Below, piece after piece: positions 18,004 to 28,509 of a stretch of 64,000 bases of DNA (its first letter is position 1; each line of letters begins with the position of its first letter). A model generated the notes under the pieces. The model was given only the letters and a program-made list of their open reading frames with translations. It searched no databases and was not told the DNA's origin. The position numbers and the translations under genes are program-made. This stretch comes from Akkermansia muciniphila (lineage in GTDB: Bacteria; Verrucomicrobiota; Verrucomicrobiia; Verrucomicrobiales; Akkermansiaceae): positions 27,347 through 91,346 of the forward strand of contig CAMDLP010000007.1 of the NCBI GenBank assembly GCA_945901795.1, read 5' to 3'.

Positions 18004-19218
18004 TCAGCGCGGCTCCTTGGGCAACGTGATGAGGAACTTCGTCTCGCTGCCGGGCACCGAGGTGACGCCGATCGTGCCGCCGTGGGCTTCGATGGCGCGC
18101 TTGACGATGGAGAGGCCGAGGCCAGTGCCCTTGATTTCCTGTTGCGAGTGATGTTTTTCTACCCGGAAGAAGCGGCGGAAAATGTGCGGCAGGTCCGCGC
18201 TGGGAATGCCGACGCCGTTGTCGGAAACCCAGATGCGGACGTTTTCGCCGGCCGCTTCGCAACCGATCTCGAGGCGCAGCCCGCTGTGAGGGTTCTGTTT
18301 GAGCGCGTTCTCGACGAGGTTGAAAAGCACCTGGGTCCAATAGAAGCGGTCGCCGTGGATGACGAGCGCCGGGTCCGGCAGGGTGATCGTGATCTCGGCG
18401 CTTTGATTTTGGATGACTGATTCGAGCCGTTCGAGAATGTCCTTGATGCAGGAGTGGAAGGGGAAGGGTTCGATCTTCAGCGCGCTGGCCTCGCCGGATT
18501 CGAGGCGTGAAATGACCAGCATGTCCTCGACGATGTGCGAGATGCGGTCCGCGTGTTTCCGCATGATTGTTAGGAAGCGGCGGGCCATCTCCGGCTTCTC
18601 GATCATGTCGTCGTCCAACAGGTTTTCCAGATAGCCGTTGATGATGGCCAGCGGCGTGCGGAGCTCGTGGGACGCGTTGGCGACGAAGTCCTTGCGGACT
18701 TGTTCGAGTTGGTGCTCGGCGGTCACGTCGCGGATGATGACGCGGGTGGTCGGGGAGCCGCCGGGCGGGTTGGAGAGTCGGGCGGCGTCGATGATCCAGG
18801 CGTTGACGCCGCGGTTTTCGAGGTCGCCGCGCGGGGAGGTCTGTTGGGGGAGGACGAGGCGGGATTGCACGGGTTCGCCGGTGGCAAGGCAGCGGAGCAG
18901 GGCTTCGGCGAGGCGGGGGTCGAGGAAGGCCTCGCTAACGGGACGGTTGAGGAGCTCGCGGGCACCGAAGAGGGCGCGTGCGGCTTCGTTGGCGAAGCGG
19001 ATGTTCGCATCCGAATCGACGAGCACGAATGCGTCGCCGAGCGCGTCTAGCAGGCGGTTGCGCTCGTCGCGCGCTTGTTGGAGATCGAGCTCGAGACGGA
19101 GTTTCCAGGCGTTGACTTCCGCTTCGGATTGCCTGCGCGAACGGCGGTGGCGGAAGGCGAGAAGTGCCAGCGCGACGAGTGCGGCAAGGGTCGCGAAGAT
19201 GGAGATTTCGGTGGTCAT
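18004..19218 (-). CDS. PAS-containing membrane sensor histidine kinase (PhoR-type)
   Basis: One N-terminal transmembrane helix (about residues 5-22) is followed by a helical linker and a PAS-like domain (LLDALGDAFVLVDSDANIRFAN onward). The HisKA domain with the phospho-acceptor His is in FVANASHELRTPLA. The HATPase domain follows, with N box NLVENALKQNP, G1 DNGVGIP and G2 GTGLGLSIVKR. The layout matches PhoR-like kinases. The ATG at 19218 overlaps the stop of the response regulator gene (ATGA). There are no phosphate transport genes nearby, so the stimulus is not certain. Confidence 0.92.
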   Translation of the reverse strand: MTTEISIFATLAALVALALLAFRHRRSRRQSEAEVNAWKLRLELDLQQARDERNRLLDALGDAFVLVDSDANIRFANEAARALFGARELLNRPVSEAFLDPRLAEALLRCLATGEPVQSRLVLPQQTSPRGDLENRGVNAWIIDAARLSNPPGGSPTTRVIIRDVTAEHQLEQVRKDFVANASHELRTPLAIINGYLENLLDDDMIEKPEMARRFLTIMRKHADRISHIVEDMLVISRLESGEASALKIEPFPFHSCIKDILERLESVIQNQSAEITITLPDPALVIHGDRFYWTQVLFNLVENALKQNPHSGLRLEIGCEAAGENVRIWVSDNGVGIPSADLPHIFRRFFRVEKHHSQQEIKGTGLGLSIVKRAIEAHGGTIGVTSVPGSETKFLITLPKEPR

Positions 19219-19898
19219 GCGTCGGCTTTCGCAACGCAATAGCCGATGCCGCGGACGGTTTCAACCCAAGCCCCGTGAGGACCGAGTTTCTGGCGGAGCC
19301 GTTTCATGTGGGTGTCGAGTGTCCGGCTGTGGGCGGCGTCGCTGTAGCCCCAGACGCTGCGGAGGAGGTCGTTGCGGTCCTGCGCCTCGCCGGGGCGCTC
19401 GCAGAGAAACAACAGCAGCTTGAACTCGGTGGAGGTGAGTTCGGCGGGTTCGTTATCTAGATAGAATTTCAACGAGTTCTTGTCGAAACGAAAGGGTCCG
19501 TAAGTGAAATCCACCGCGCCGGGAGAAGTTTTCGAGCGCTTGAGGACGGCTTGGACGCGCAGCATGAGCTCCTTTGGGCTGAAGGGTTTGGTGAGGTAGT
19601 CGTCGGCACCGGCTTCGAGACCCTGGATGCGGTCCTCGGTCTGCGCCCGCGCGGTGAGCATGATGACCGGGGTGTTAGCGGTGCGGGGGTCGCGGCGGAG
19701 CTCGCGGAAAACCGCATAGCCGTCGCGGCCGGGCAGCATGAGGTCGAGAAGGATCAGGTCCGGTCGCTCGCGGAGGGCGACCTCGGTGCCTTCGATACCG
19801 TCGTGGGCCTTGAGGATTTCATAACCCGCGCGCTGGAGGTTGAAACCGATCAGGTCGGAGATGTCGCGTTCGTCCTCAACAATTAGAATTCGATGCAT
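19215..19898 (-). CDS. OmpR/PhoB-family response regulator
   Basis: The receiver domain has the acidic pair at residues 8-9, phosphorylated Asp52 in LLDLMLPGRDG, and the conserved LTKPFSPKEL Lys. It is joined to a winged-helix DNA-binding domain (ELTSTEFKLLLFL, HSRTLDTHMKRLRQKLG, IETVRGIGY-like ending). The 227 residues are typical of PhoB. It is translated just before the kinase gene, with a 4-nt overlap. It may be phoB, but this cannot be proven without target genes. Confidence 0.93.
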   Translation of the reverse strand: MHRILIVEDERDISDLIGFNLQRAGYEILKAHDGIEGTEVALRERPDLILLDLMLPGRDGYAVFRELRRDPRTANTPVIMLTARAQTEDRIQGLEAGADDYLTKPFSPKELMLRVQAVLKRSKTSPGAVDFTYGPFRFDKNSLKFYLDNEPAELTSTEFKLLLFLCERPGEAQDRNDLLRSVWGYSDAAHSRTLDTHMKRLRQKLGPHGAWVETVRGIGYCVAKADA

Positions 19899-19959
19899 TG
19901 CAGGGACAGGATAGCGGGCGGGAGGTGGTGGCGCGAATCCGGCGCGTGTGACGATTTAG

Positions 19960-20865
19960 TCACAAAAGATCCTTGCCGACGTAGCTTCCGGCCTGGGTCG
20001 TGCGGGCGATGCCGATCTTCACTCCGGCTTCGAGGGAGGTGTTGACGCCGGTGCGGACGCCGTCGCCGAGGATCGCGCCGAGCTTGAGGCGGCCGGTGTT
20101 GACGGGTTTTCCTTGGATCATCGAGACGTGGTGGCGGCCGTCGTGGCGGTGGTTTTCGGTGCAGGTTCCCGCGCCGAGCGTCACGTGGGTGCCGATGATG
20201 GAGTCGCCGACGTAGCACTGTCGGGAAATGTAGGTGTTGTTATAAATGATCGAGTTTTTCACCTCGGCGCCGTTTCCGACGTAGCAGTTCGCGCCGATGC
20301 TGGTGGCGCCGCGGATGTAGGCGTTGGGTCCGATCTGGCTGTTTGGGCCGATGACGACGGGGCCCTCGATGACCGTGCCGGGAAGGATGCGCGAGCCGTT
20401 GCCGAGGCGGATGCAGCCGCTCAGGCTGGCCAGCGGGCTGACCTCGCCGAGCAGCGAGGTCTCGTCCATCAGGGCGAGGACTTCTTCGTTCATTCGCAGC
20501 AGGTCCCATGGATAGAGGACGGCAAAACAATTCGCTTCGGTGACGATTTTATCGGCGCAGTTTTCGGGGCGTTCGGCGCCTTTCCAAGCGAGAATGTTGC
20601 CATCGACATCGATGAGGCGCGCGCTGAGCTGGTTGCTGCCCAAAGTCATCAGTGCGTTCATATCGAGCCAGTTATCAATCGGGATTCTGAGGGTGTGTTC
20701 GCCGACATCGCGGGGTTCTACGAGTTGCAGACCCGCCGCCCGGAGGTCCGCTTCGAGGAGATCCTTCATGGGAAGGTTGGCGATGAGACATGCGCCAAGA
20801 TCTCGGTTGGACGTGATCGGGGCGCAGAGGGCGGGATTTCGCGGAGGTAGAATTGTTGCCTGCAT
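19960..20865 (-). CDS. Left-handed beta-helix (hexapeptide repeat) sugar-nucleotide-type protein, no nucleotidyltransferase motif
   Basis: The C-terminal 170 residues carry regular hexapeptide repeats (for example IGPNSQIGPNAYIRG, IGANCYVGNGAEVKN, IGTHVTLGAGT). They form a left-handed beta-helix like the C-terminal half of GlmU and related sugar-1-phosphate nucleotidylyltransferases. The N-terminal 130 residues do not show the LxxGxGTRM pyrophosphorylase signature expected in such enzymes. It may be an acetyltransferase-like or regulatory relative. Length is 301 residues. A short palindrome (GTGAC...GTCAC, 19948-19963) overlaps the stop codon. Confidence 0.75.
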   Translation of the reverse strand: MQATILPPRNPALCAPITSNRDLGACLIANLPMKDLLEADLRAAGLQLVEPRDVGEHTLRIPIDNWLDMNALMTLGSNQLSARLIDVDGNILAWKGAERPENCADKIVTEANCFAVLYPWDLLRMNEEVLALMDETSLLGEVSPLASLSGCIRLGNGSRILPGTVIEGPVVIGPNSQIGPNAYIRGATSIGANCYVGNGAEVKNSIIYNNTYISRQCYVGDSIIGTHVTLGAGTCTENHRHDGRHHVSMIQGKPVNTGRLKLGAILGDGVRTGVNTSLEAGVKIGIARTTQAGSYVGKDLL

Positions 20866-20925
20866 GGGTTAACGAAAGTCCATCATGATCCCCGCAGGGA
20901 TCAAACGAAAATCTTGGGAATTTGC

Positions 20926-22032
20926 TCACTCCGCGTGCTTCGCGTGCCACTCGTGGTAAACCTTCGGCGAGATTTCCGAGGGTTTGATTTCCGAGCGGCC
21001 GCCCCAGAAGACGTTGGTGTAGGAAACAGGGATGCCGACAGATTCGAGGTGGCGGTCGATGGCGGCCTTGTGCTCGAGGACGCGGGATTTTTCGGTGCCG
21101 TGGACGACGCCCATGATGTTGACGTCGCCGAACTGCGGCCCGCCCTCGCGCCAGTAGCAGTGGGTCATGCAGAAATGGCGTCCGACTTCCGCGCCGCCTT
21201 CGATTTCGCGGCCTTTCGGCACCGCCCAATGAAACAGCCCGTTGAAGCGCGTGACTCGCTCGCCGGTGGCGGACGGTTTGACGTGTTCGAGGAAGGTGGA
21301 AAAGCGGCCGATGACTTTTTTCGCGTTCAGCGTCTCGGCGACCTCACAGAAGCGGTCGAGCGAGACGCCGGCGATTTCCGCGCGCTTGTCCCACGGGTTT
21401 TCGGAAATTTCATCGAGCGTGAGTTCTTCCTTGAGCGCCAGCAGCACAGTCCATTCTTCTGCGGTTAGATCGACGGCGGTGGTGGTCATCATCACGGCCT
21501 GCTCCTCGGTTTTATCGCCGGGTTCGAGGGTTTTCCGGCGGGTGTGGCCGACGCCGAGGGCGAACACGCCGTTGGCCGGCATCAGCAGGTATTCGGTGGC
21601 TCCGGTCAGGCGGAGCAGGGCGGTGGCGTGGAAATCGAGCGATTCGCCGACGGGCACTTTGAGCGTCGTCCAGAGCCGGTAGCCCGAGCCGGAAACGTCG
21701 GTATCCGTCGAGCGGATCACCACGTGGCCGGAGAACGGATCTTCCTTGGCCATGAAATCAAACGCGTCGTTGAGCTTTTCTTCCGGCAGTTTCCACGCGA
21801 CCAGGGCGCCGTGCGCGAGCTTGGTGGAAAGCAGCGTCTGGCGGACGCGGCGGACCACTCCGGCCTCGACCATCGCGCGGATGCGCTCGAGCACCATCTC
21901 CAGCGTCACCCCGGATTTCTCGGCGATCAGGTGAAACGGCTGGCGCTGGAATCCGGCGATCAGGTCTTCGGAAATCGCGAGGATCGACGCGTTGACGGGA
22001 TCGGAATGTTCGACGGGGATGGTGGGATTCAT
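20926..22032 (-). CDS. Duplicated AsnC/Lrp-like protein resembling fused AhbA-AhbB siroheme decarboxylase
   Basis: The 368 residues contain the same unit twice: an AsnC-type helix-turn-helix (first at about 30-62, second at about 200-250) followed by a ferredoxin-like domain. Segments such as SGYRLWTTLKVP in the first half and FNGLFHWAVP plus THCYWREGG in the second recall AhbA and AhbB. Those two Lrp-like subunits decarboxylate siroheme in alternative heme or heme d1 synthesis. No other heme gene lies next to it, so a purely regulatory role is also possible. Domain reading is firm; the enzymatic assignment is tentative. Confidence 0.65.
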   Translation of the reverse strand: MNPTIPVEHSDPVNASILAISEDLIAGFQRQPFHLIAEKSGVTLEMVLERIRAMVEAGVVRRVRQTLLSTKLAHGALVAWKLPEEKLNDAFDFMAKEDPFSGHVVIRSTDTDVSGSGYRLWTTLKVPVGESLDFHATALLRLTGATEYLLMPANGVFALGVGHTRRKTLEPGDKTEEQAVMMTTTAVDLTAEEWTVLLALKEELTLDEISENPWDKRAEIAGVSLDRFCEVAETLNAKKVIGRFSTFLEHVKPSATGERVTRFNGLFHWAVPKGREIEGGAEVGRHFCMTHCYWREGGPQFGDVNIMGVVHGTEKSRVLEHKAAIDRHLESVGIPVSYTNVFWGGRSEIKPSEISPKVYHEWHAKHAE

Positions 22033-22096
22033 GAGTGGGAAAAGTGATGGGGTGGGTGGTGGTGTGCTGCGCTGATTTTACCGGATGTCTCGCGGA

Positions 22097-23413
22097 TCAT
22101 GCGGAAGTTTCGGTGGCGAGCGACTTGAGATATTCCAAGGCGGGCTGGCGATCAAGGATTCGTCCTTCGAGTTGCTCGGTTTGCACGGCTTCGAGGATTT
22201 CCTTGAAACGCGGCCCCGGCGCGAGGCCGAGCTGGATCAAATCCCGGCCCGTCACCAGCGGCGGCGGGATCAAGGGCTCGGACGCAAACTCCAGCGCCTT
22301 CGCTTCAAGAAATTCGTAATTGTCCGTGAAGCCGTTCGACGACCCGCAGTCTACCCGGTGCAGCTCCATTTCCTCCTGAAAAGTCGGTGACGCCATGAAC
22401 CGCTTCAGTTTCGCGACGCGCATTTTCTTCACGTTCATGAACTGCATGTGACGCGCCACCATTGGGACGACGGCGGCGATCACGTCGTTCGGGTAGCGCA
22501 GGCGGCGGAGGATGGCGTCGGCCATTTCCGCGCCCATCGCGTCGTGGCCGTTGAAGCGGATGCGGTCGCCGAAGGTCTGGCAGGGTGGCTTGGCGATGTC
22601 ATGCAGCAGCACGGCGAGGCAAAGCTCCAGCGGCGCGTCAGGCTCCAACATCTCCAGCATGATGCAGGTGTGGGTGTAAACGTCGCCCTCCGGGTGCCAT
22701 TCCGGCGGTTGTTCGCAGCCGATAGTTTTCAAAAACTCCGGCACGATGTGCTGCATCAGTTCGGTTTCCACCAGCATCTCGACGCCCTTGCGGCGACGCT
22801 GACATGTTAGAATTTTCGAGAACTCGTCGCGAATCCGCTCCGGCGAAATCCGGTCTAGCAACGGAGCGCACTCGTGGATCGCCGCCAGTGTTACCGGCTC
22901 GATTTGAAATCCCATCGTCGTCGAAAACCGCACCGCCCGCAGCAGTCGCAGCCCGTCCTCGGTGAAGCGCGCCACCGGATCGCCGATCGCCCGCAGCAGT
23001 CCTGCGCGGAGGTCCGCCATGCCGCCGATGTGGTCGATCACCTCGCTGGTCTCGGGTCGCTCGAAGAGTCCGTTGATGGTGAAATCCCGGCGCTGGGCGT
23101 CTTCCTGCGGCGTCGAGAACGTCACGGTTTCCGGCCGCCGCCCGTCCTTGTAGCAGCCGTCCGTGCGGAACGTCGCGATCTCCACGTGATGGCCCTGGTG
23201 CTTGGCGATGACCACGCCGAAATGCGCGCCCACCTCGTTCGCGCCGGGGAAAATCCGCAGCACTTCCGCAGGTGTCGCGGAGGTGGCGATGTCGTAGTCC
23301 TTCGGCTCCAGTCCTAGCAGTTTGTCGCGCACGCAGCCGCCGGCGAACAACGCCTGGTGCCCGGCCGCAGTCAGGCGGCGGGCGAGTTCAAGGGCGGCTT
23401 CGCGGGCAGGCAT
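22097..23413 (-). CDS. cca: CCA-adding tRNA nucleotidyltransferase / poly(A) polymerase family with HD domain
   Basis: A class II nucleotidyltransferase: GGCVRDKLLGLEPKDYDIAT holds the GG and DxD signatures. RRDFTINGLF and the ERIRDEFSKIL segment follow as in bacterial CCA/PcnB proteins. An HD-type phosphohydrolase region is seen at HDIAKPPCQTF. Length is 438 residues from the ATG at 23413; the open frame further upstream has no family similarity. It either adds CCA to tRNA 3' ends or acts as a poly(A) polymerase, which primary sequence alone does not separate. Confidence 0.88.
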   Translation of the reverse strand: MPAREAALELARRLTAAGHQALFAGGCVRDKLLGLEPKDYDIATSATPAEVLRIFPGANEVGAHFGVVIAKHQGHHVEIATFRTDGCYKDGRRPETVTFSTPQEDAQRRDFTINGLFERPETSEVIDHIGGMADLRAGLLRAIGDPVARFTEDGLRLLRAVRFSTTMGFQIEPVTLAAIHECAPLLDRISPERIRDEFSKILTCQRRRKGVEMLVETELMQHIVPEFLKTIGCEQPPEWHPEGDVYTHTCIMLEMLEPDAPLELCLAVLLHDIAKPPCQTFGDRIRFNGHDAMGAEMADAILRRLRYPNDVIAAVVPMVARHMQFMNVKKMRVAKLKRFMASPTFQEEMELHRVDCGSSNGFTDNYEFLEAKALEFASEPLIPPPLVTGRDLIQLGLAPGPRFKEILEAVQTEQLEGRILDRQPALEYLKSLATETSA

Positions 23414-23484
23414 GCCCGGAGCATTGGTTTTCCCGGCGGCGCATTCAAGGCGGAACGAGAATTTGCCCGGCGCACGCCATGAAA

Positions 23485-23945
23485 TCACTCGGCATACGCG
23501 GCCACCTCGGGCAGCAGGACGTCGAATTTCATGCCCTTGAGTTTCGCGGGGATCAGCGCGGGGAAATCGGTAGCATGGACTAACAAGCAGAGGATTTTTT
23601 CACCTATCGTGCGGGGGTCTTCAGTCACGCTGGCCACCTTCGCGCGGCTCACGGATTTCCCGTCAACGGAGCGCACGGGGAGCGTGGTCTCGGTCACGGC
23701 GGCCGATGCGGGGACTGAGATCATGTAGTCGTCGTCATTGCTGATGGTGAAAACATGGGTCGCGAAGTTGACCGCCTTGCCGGGCTCCACGAGCACTGGT
23801 GGCGGGCGGCTTCGACGTTGCCTTTGGATTCCATAGCGTGTCTTGCAAGGTCGAGTTGGAGCTTGGTGGCGTCCAGTTCCAGATGGCCGAGCACTTGGTT
23901 TTTTCCGACGGGGTCGCCGACCTTGACGGAGATATCACCCTTCAC
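23485..23945 (-). pseudogene. Frameshifted remnant of a membrane-fusion (HlyD-like) protein
   Basis: Two frames join into one coherent protein. From a GTG at 23945 the frame reads ISVKVGDPVGKNQVLGHLEL, a half lipoyl-type motif, followed by a short helix. After a one-base shift near 23797-23803 the other frame continues with VLVEPGKAVNFATHVFTIS and about 90 more residues to a stop at 23485. The two lipoyl halves are only about 30 residues apart, and no signal peptide or membrane anchor is present, so the gene looks shortened as well as frameshifted. The GTG overlaps the rbfA stop (GTGA). A sequencing error could explain the shift but not the missing N-terminus. Confidence 0.6.
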
Positions 23946-24298
23946 GCTTCCTCTTCCGGAGCCTTCGGAATCTTGTCAACCTCTTCGAGGAGGTTGACGA
24001 TTTCCACGCCGCGGACGGCGGAGGCGTCGTGGTGGAAGCGGAGCACCGGCGTGGATTTGAGGACCACTCGCTTCATGACCTTGGACTGGATGGAACCGTG
24101 ATCCTTGTTCAATTTGACGATGACCGATTTTGCTTCACCGCCGAGCACGCCGATAAAGACTTTGCCCTCTTTCAAATCCTGGGTGACCTCGACATCGCTC
24201 ACGGTCACTAGCCGATTGTGCCATTCGTAATCTTTTTGAATGACGTTGCCGATTTCACGGCGGAGGAGTTCATTGACTCGATCGAGGCGGCGGGACAT
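23942..24298 (-). CDS. rbfA: Ribosome-binding factor A
   Basis: RbfA binds the immature 30S subunit and assists 16S rRNA 5'-end processing. The 118-residue protein has the family layout: SRRLDRVNELLRREIG at the N-terminus, VTVSDVEVTQDLKEGKVFIGV in the KH-like core, and LRFHHDASAVRG near the C-terminus. An acidic tail ends in EEEA. It follows infB in the nusA-infB-rbfA order, after a repeat-filled gap of about 110 bp. Confidence 0.93.
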   Translation of the reverse strand: MSRRLDRVNELLRREIGNVIQKDYEWHNRLVTVSDVEVTQDLKEGKVFIGVLGGEAKSVIVKLNKDHGSIQSKVMKRVVLKSTPVLRFHHDASAVRGVEIVNLLEEVDKIPKAPEEEA

Positions 24299-24308
24299 GG
24301 AGGTAAAA

Positions 24309-24404
24309 GCTGAAATGCTGAAATGCTGAGATGCTGAAATAAGAACGAGACCCGCTGAGTGACTCCGAATTTCAGCTTTTCAGCTTTTCAGAGTTTCAGC
24401 ATCT
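24309..24404. repeat. Inverted microrepeat between infB and rbfA
   Basis: The left arm (24309-24340) is about four tandem copies of GCTGAAAT with one variant; the right arm (24369-24404) is the reverse, built of CAGCTTTT and TTTCAGC units. The arms can form a stem of about 32 bp, so the element is both tandem and inverted. It separates two essential genes of one likely transcript and could attenuate or process the message. Confidence 0.75.
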
Positions 24405-24407
24405 ACC

Positions 24408-26543
<2,136 letters not shown>

Positions 26544-26599
26544 CCGGCTTTGCAGAGTTCGTGGAAGAGATGAAGTGGGAATAATAAGGAGGTGTGAAA

Positions 26600-27886
26600 T
26601 CAGTCGTTGGCGACGGCGGCGGTGGAGCCGCTGACGATGCCGTGGGCGCGGACGAGGATGGCCTCAGCGGCTTCCTCGGTGATCTCAAGCGCGGCGGCAA
26701 TGTAGTCGGCCGGCATGTCGATGACCATCTCGGGGTTGAAACCGCCGGCAAGGGTGAGCTTGCCTGCCAGTTCGTCGGTGATGCCAAGCTGGTCGGCGAG
26801 GGTGTGGGCGGCGCCACCGATTTTTTCTTTGAATTGTTCTTCCTTCGACTCGTCGCGGCGGACTTGGACGTCCCAGCCCATCAGGCGTGAGGAAAGGCGG
26901 GCGTTCTGGCCCTTGCGGCCGATGGCTTTGCTGAGGTCGATCTCATCGACGGTGACGTGGACCACGTGGTTTGCCTCGTCCACGGTGATCGAGCGGAGTT
27001 CGGCAGGCTTGAGCGCCTCGCGGACGAATTCCTTCGGATCCTCGCTCCAGCGGATGATATCGACCTTCTCGTTGTTGAGTTCGCGGACGATGTTTTTGAC
27101 GCGCGCGCCGCGCATGCCGACGCAGGCGCCGACGGGATCGACCTTCGGGTCGCTGCTCCAGACGGCAACTTTGGTGCGGAATCCGGCTTCGCGGGCGATG
27201 CCGCGGATTTCCACGGTGTGGTCGGAAATTTCGTTCACTTCGGCTTCGAACAAGCGGCGGACGAAGTTCGGGTGGCTGCGGGAAAGGATGATTTCCGGGC
27301 CGCGGCCTTCGTTTTCGACAGCGAGCACGTAGCAACGGATGCGGTCGCCGATGTTGTAATCCTCGCCCTGCACGCGCTCGCGGTTTGGCATGATGCCCTC
27401 GAATTTCCCGAGGTCGATCATCACGTCGTTGCGCTCGAAGCGGCGGACGGTGCCGGAAACCACGTCACCGGCGCGGTCCTTGAATTCCTCGTAGATCATT
27501 TCCTTCTCCGCCTGGCGGAGGCGCTGCATCATCGTCTGCTTGGCGGTCTGCACGGCGATGCGACCGAAATCCTTGGGCGTGACGTTGAACTCCTGGATGT
27601 CGCCGGCTTGGGCTTCAGGGTTCTTCTTGATCGCGGTGGAAAGGGGGACTTCGTTGAATTTGTCCGAGTAGTCCTCATCGGCCACCACGGTGAGCGACGC
27701 GAAAATGCGGGTTTCGCCCTTCTTGGTATTCACCTCGGCACGCAGCGTGTCAATCGCATCGGCACCGGGAACCATCTTGCGGTAGGCGGAGATGAAGGCG
27801 AACTCCAGCGCGGCAACGACCTTGTCACGGTCGATTCCTTTTTCTTTTTCGTAATACTCAATGAGGGCGACGATATCGTTGGTCAT
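26600..27886 (-). CDS. nusA: Transcription termination/antitermination factor NusA
   Basis: NusA binds RNA polymerase and RNA during pausing and termination. Domains in order: an N-terminal polymerase-binding domain, an S1 domain (DVVSGTVRRFERNDVMIDLG), and two KH domains with the GXXG loops in VGMRGARVKNIV and IGRKGQNARLSS. A short helical C-terminal region follows. Length is 428 residues. The usual upstream neighbour rimP is absent; instead folA lies upstream, behind a terminator. Confidence 0.96.
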   Translation of the reverse strand: MTNDIVALIEYYEKEKGIDRDKVVAALEFAFISAYRKMVPGADAIDTLRAEVNTKKGETRIFASLTVVADEDYSDKFNEVPLSTAIKKNPEAQAGDIQEFNVTPKDFGRIAVQTAKQTMMQRLRQAEKEMIYEEFKDRAGDVVSGTVRRFERNDVMIDLGKFEGIMPNRERVQGEDYNIGDRIRCYVLAVENEGRGPEIILSRSHPNFVRRLFEAEVNEISDHTVEIRGIAREAGFRTKVAVWSSDPKVDPVGACVGMRGARVKNIVRELNNEKVDIIRWSEDPKEFVREALKPAELRSITVDEANHVVHVTVDEIDLSKAIGRKGQNARLSSRLMGWDVQVRRDESKEEQFKEKIGGAAHTLADQLGITDELAGKLTLAGGFNPEMVIDMPADYIAAALEITEEAAEAILVRAHGIVSGSTAAVAND

Positions 27887-27935
27887 GGCGTTGCTGTATC
27901 TGCGATCGGCGCTACTGATGTCCGGAGACGCAAAA

Positions 27936-27956
27936 GAGTGGGTGCTAGACCCACTC
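27936..27956 (-). terminator. Hairpin terminator behind folA
   Basis: A perfect 8-bp stem GAGTGGGT / ACCCACTC with a 5-base loop lies in the folA-nusA gap. Reading the minus strand, the stem is followed by TTTTG, so it can end the thyA-folA transcript before nusA. On the plus strand a pyrimidine run (CTTTCTTTC) follows, but no plus-strand gene ends here. Confidence 0.65.
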
Positions 27957-28038
27957 CTTTCTTTCGTCAGAAGCTGTGTGGGGACTACTAATGCACCGGA
28001 ATTTGGGTTGCAAGCCGAAACTCGGTGGCAATATGAGC

Positions 28039-28506
28039 TCAGCGGAAGTGCCGCCGCACCTCGAACGCGGCGTGCGTTTCCAAAATCTCCGACATCGGAA
28101 ACCCAGCTTCAAAATCCGGCAGGCGGGTGTCGCCCGGGTGCTTCTCGAAAACATGGCTGACCAGCAAATCGTCCAGCACCGGCAGGAACGCCGCGTAAAT
28201 TTCCGAGCCGCCGATGATGAATACCTGGCCTTCGATTCCCGTTAATTTGGCGAGTTCATCGGGCCGGTGGATCACCTCCACGCCCTCCGCCGACCAGTTT
28301 GGATCGCGGGTCAGCACGATGTTCCGGCGTTTCGGCAGCGGGCGGCCGATGGATTCGTAGGTTTTCCGGCCCATCACGATCGGGTGGCCGGAGGTCGTCC
28401 GTTTGAAAAACGCGAGGTCCTCGGGCAAATGCCAGGGCAGGGTTCCTGCCCGGCCGATCACGCGATCCGGGGTCATCGCAACGATGGCGGTCAGACGGAT
28501 ACTCAT
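28039..28506 (-). CDS. folA: Dihydrofolate reductase
   Basis: Reduces dihydrofolate to tetrahydrofolate with NADPH. The 155-residue protein shows IVAMTPDRVIGRAGTLPWHLPEDL with the catalytic acidic residue after WHLP, GHPIVMGRKTYESIGRPLP, and IIGGSEIYAAFLP. It lies 3 nt downstream of thyA, whose reaction produces dihydrofolate, a common functional pairing. Confidence 0.96.
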   Translation of the reverse strand: MSIRLTAIVAMTPDRVIGRAGTLPWHLPEDLAFFKRTTSGHPIVMGRKTYESIGRPLPKRRNIVLTRDPNWSAEGVEVIHRPDELAKLTGIEGQVFIIGGSEIYAAFLPVLDDLLVSHVFEKHPGDTRLPDFEAGFPMSEILETHAAFEVRRHFR

Positions 28507-28509
28507 GTT

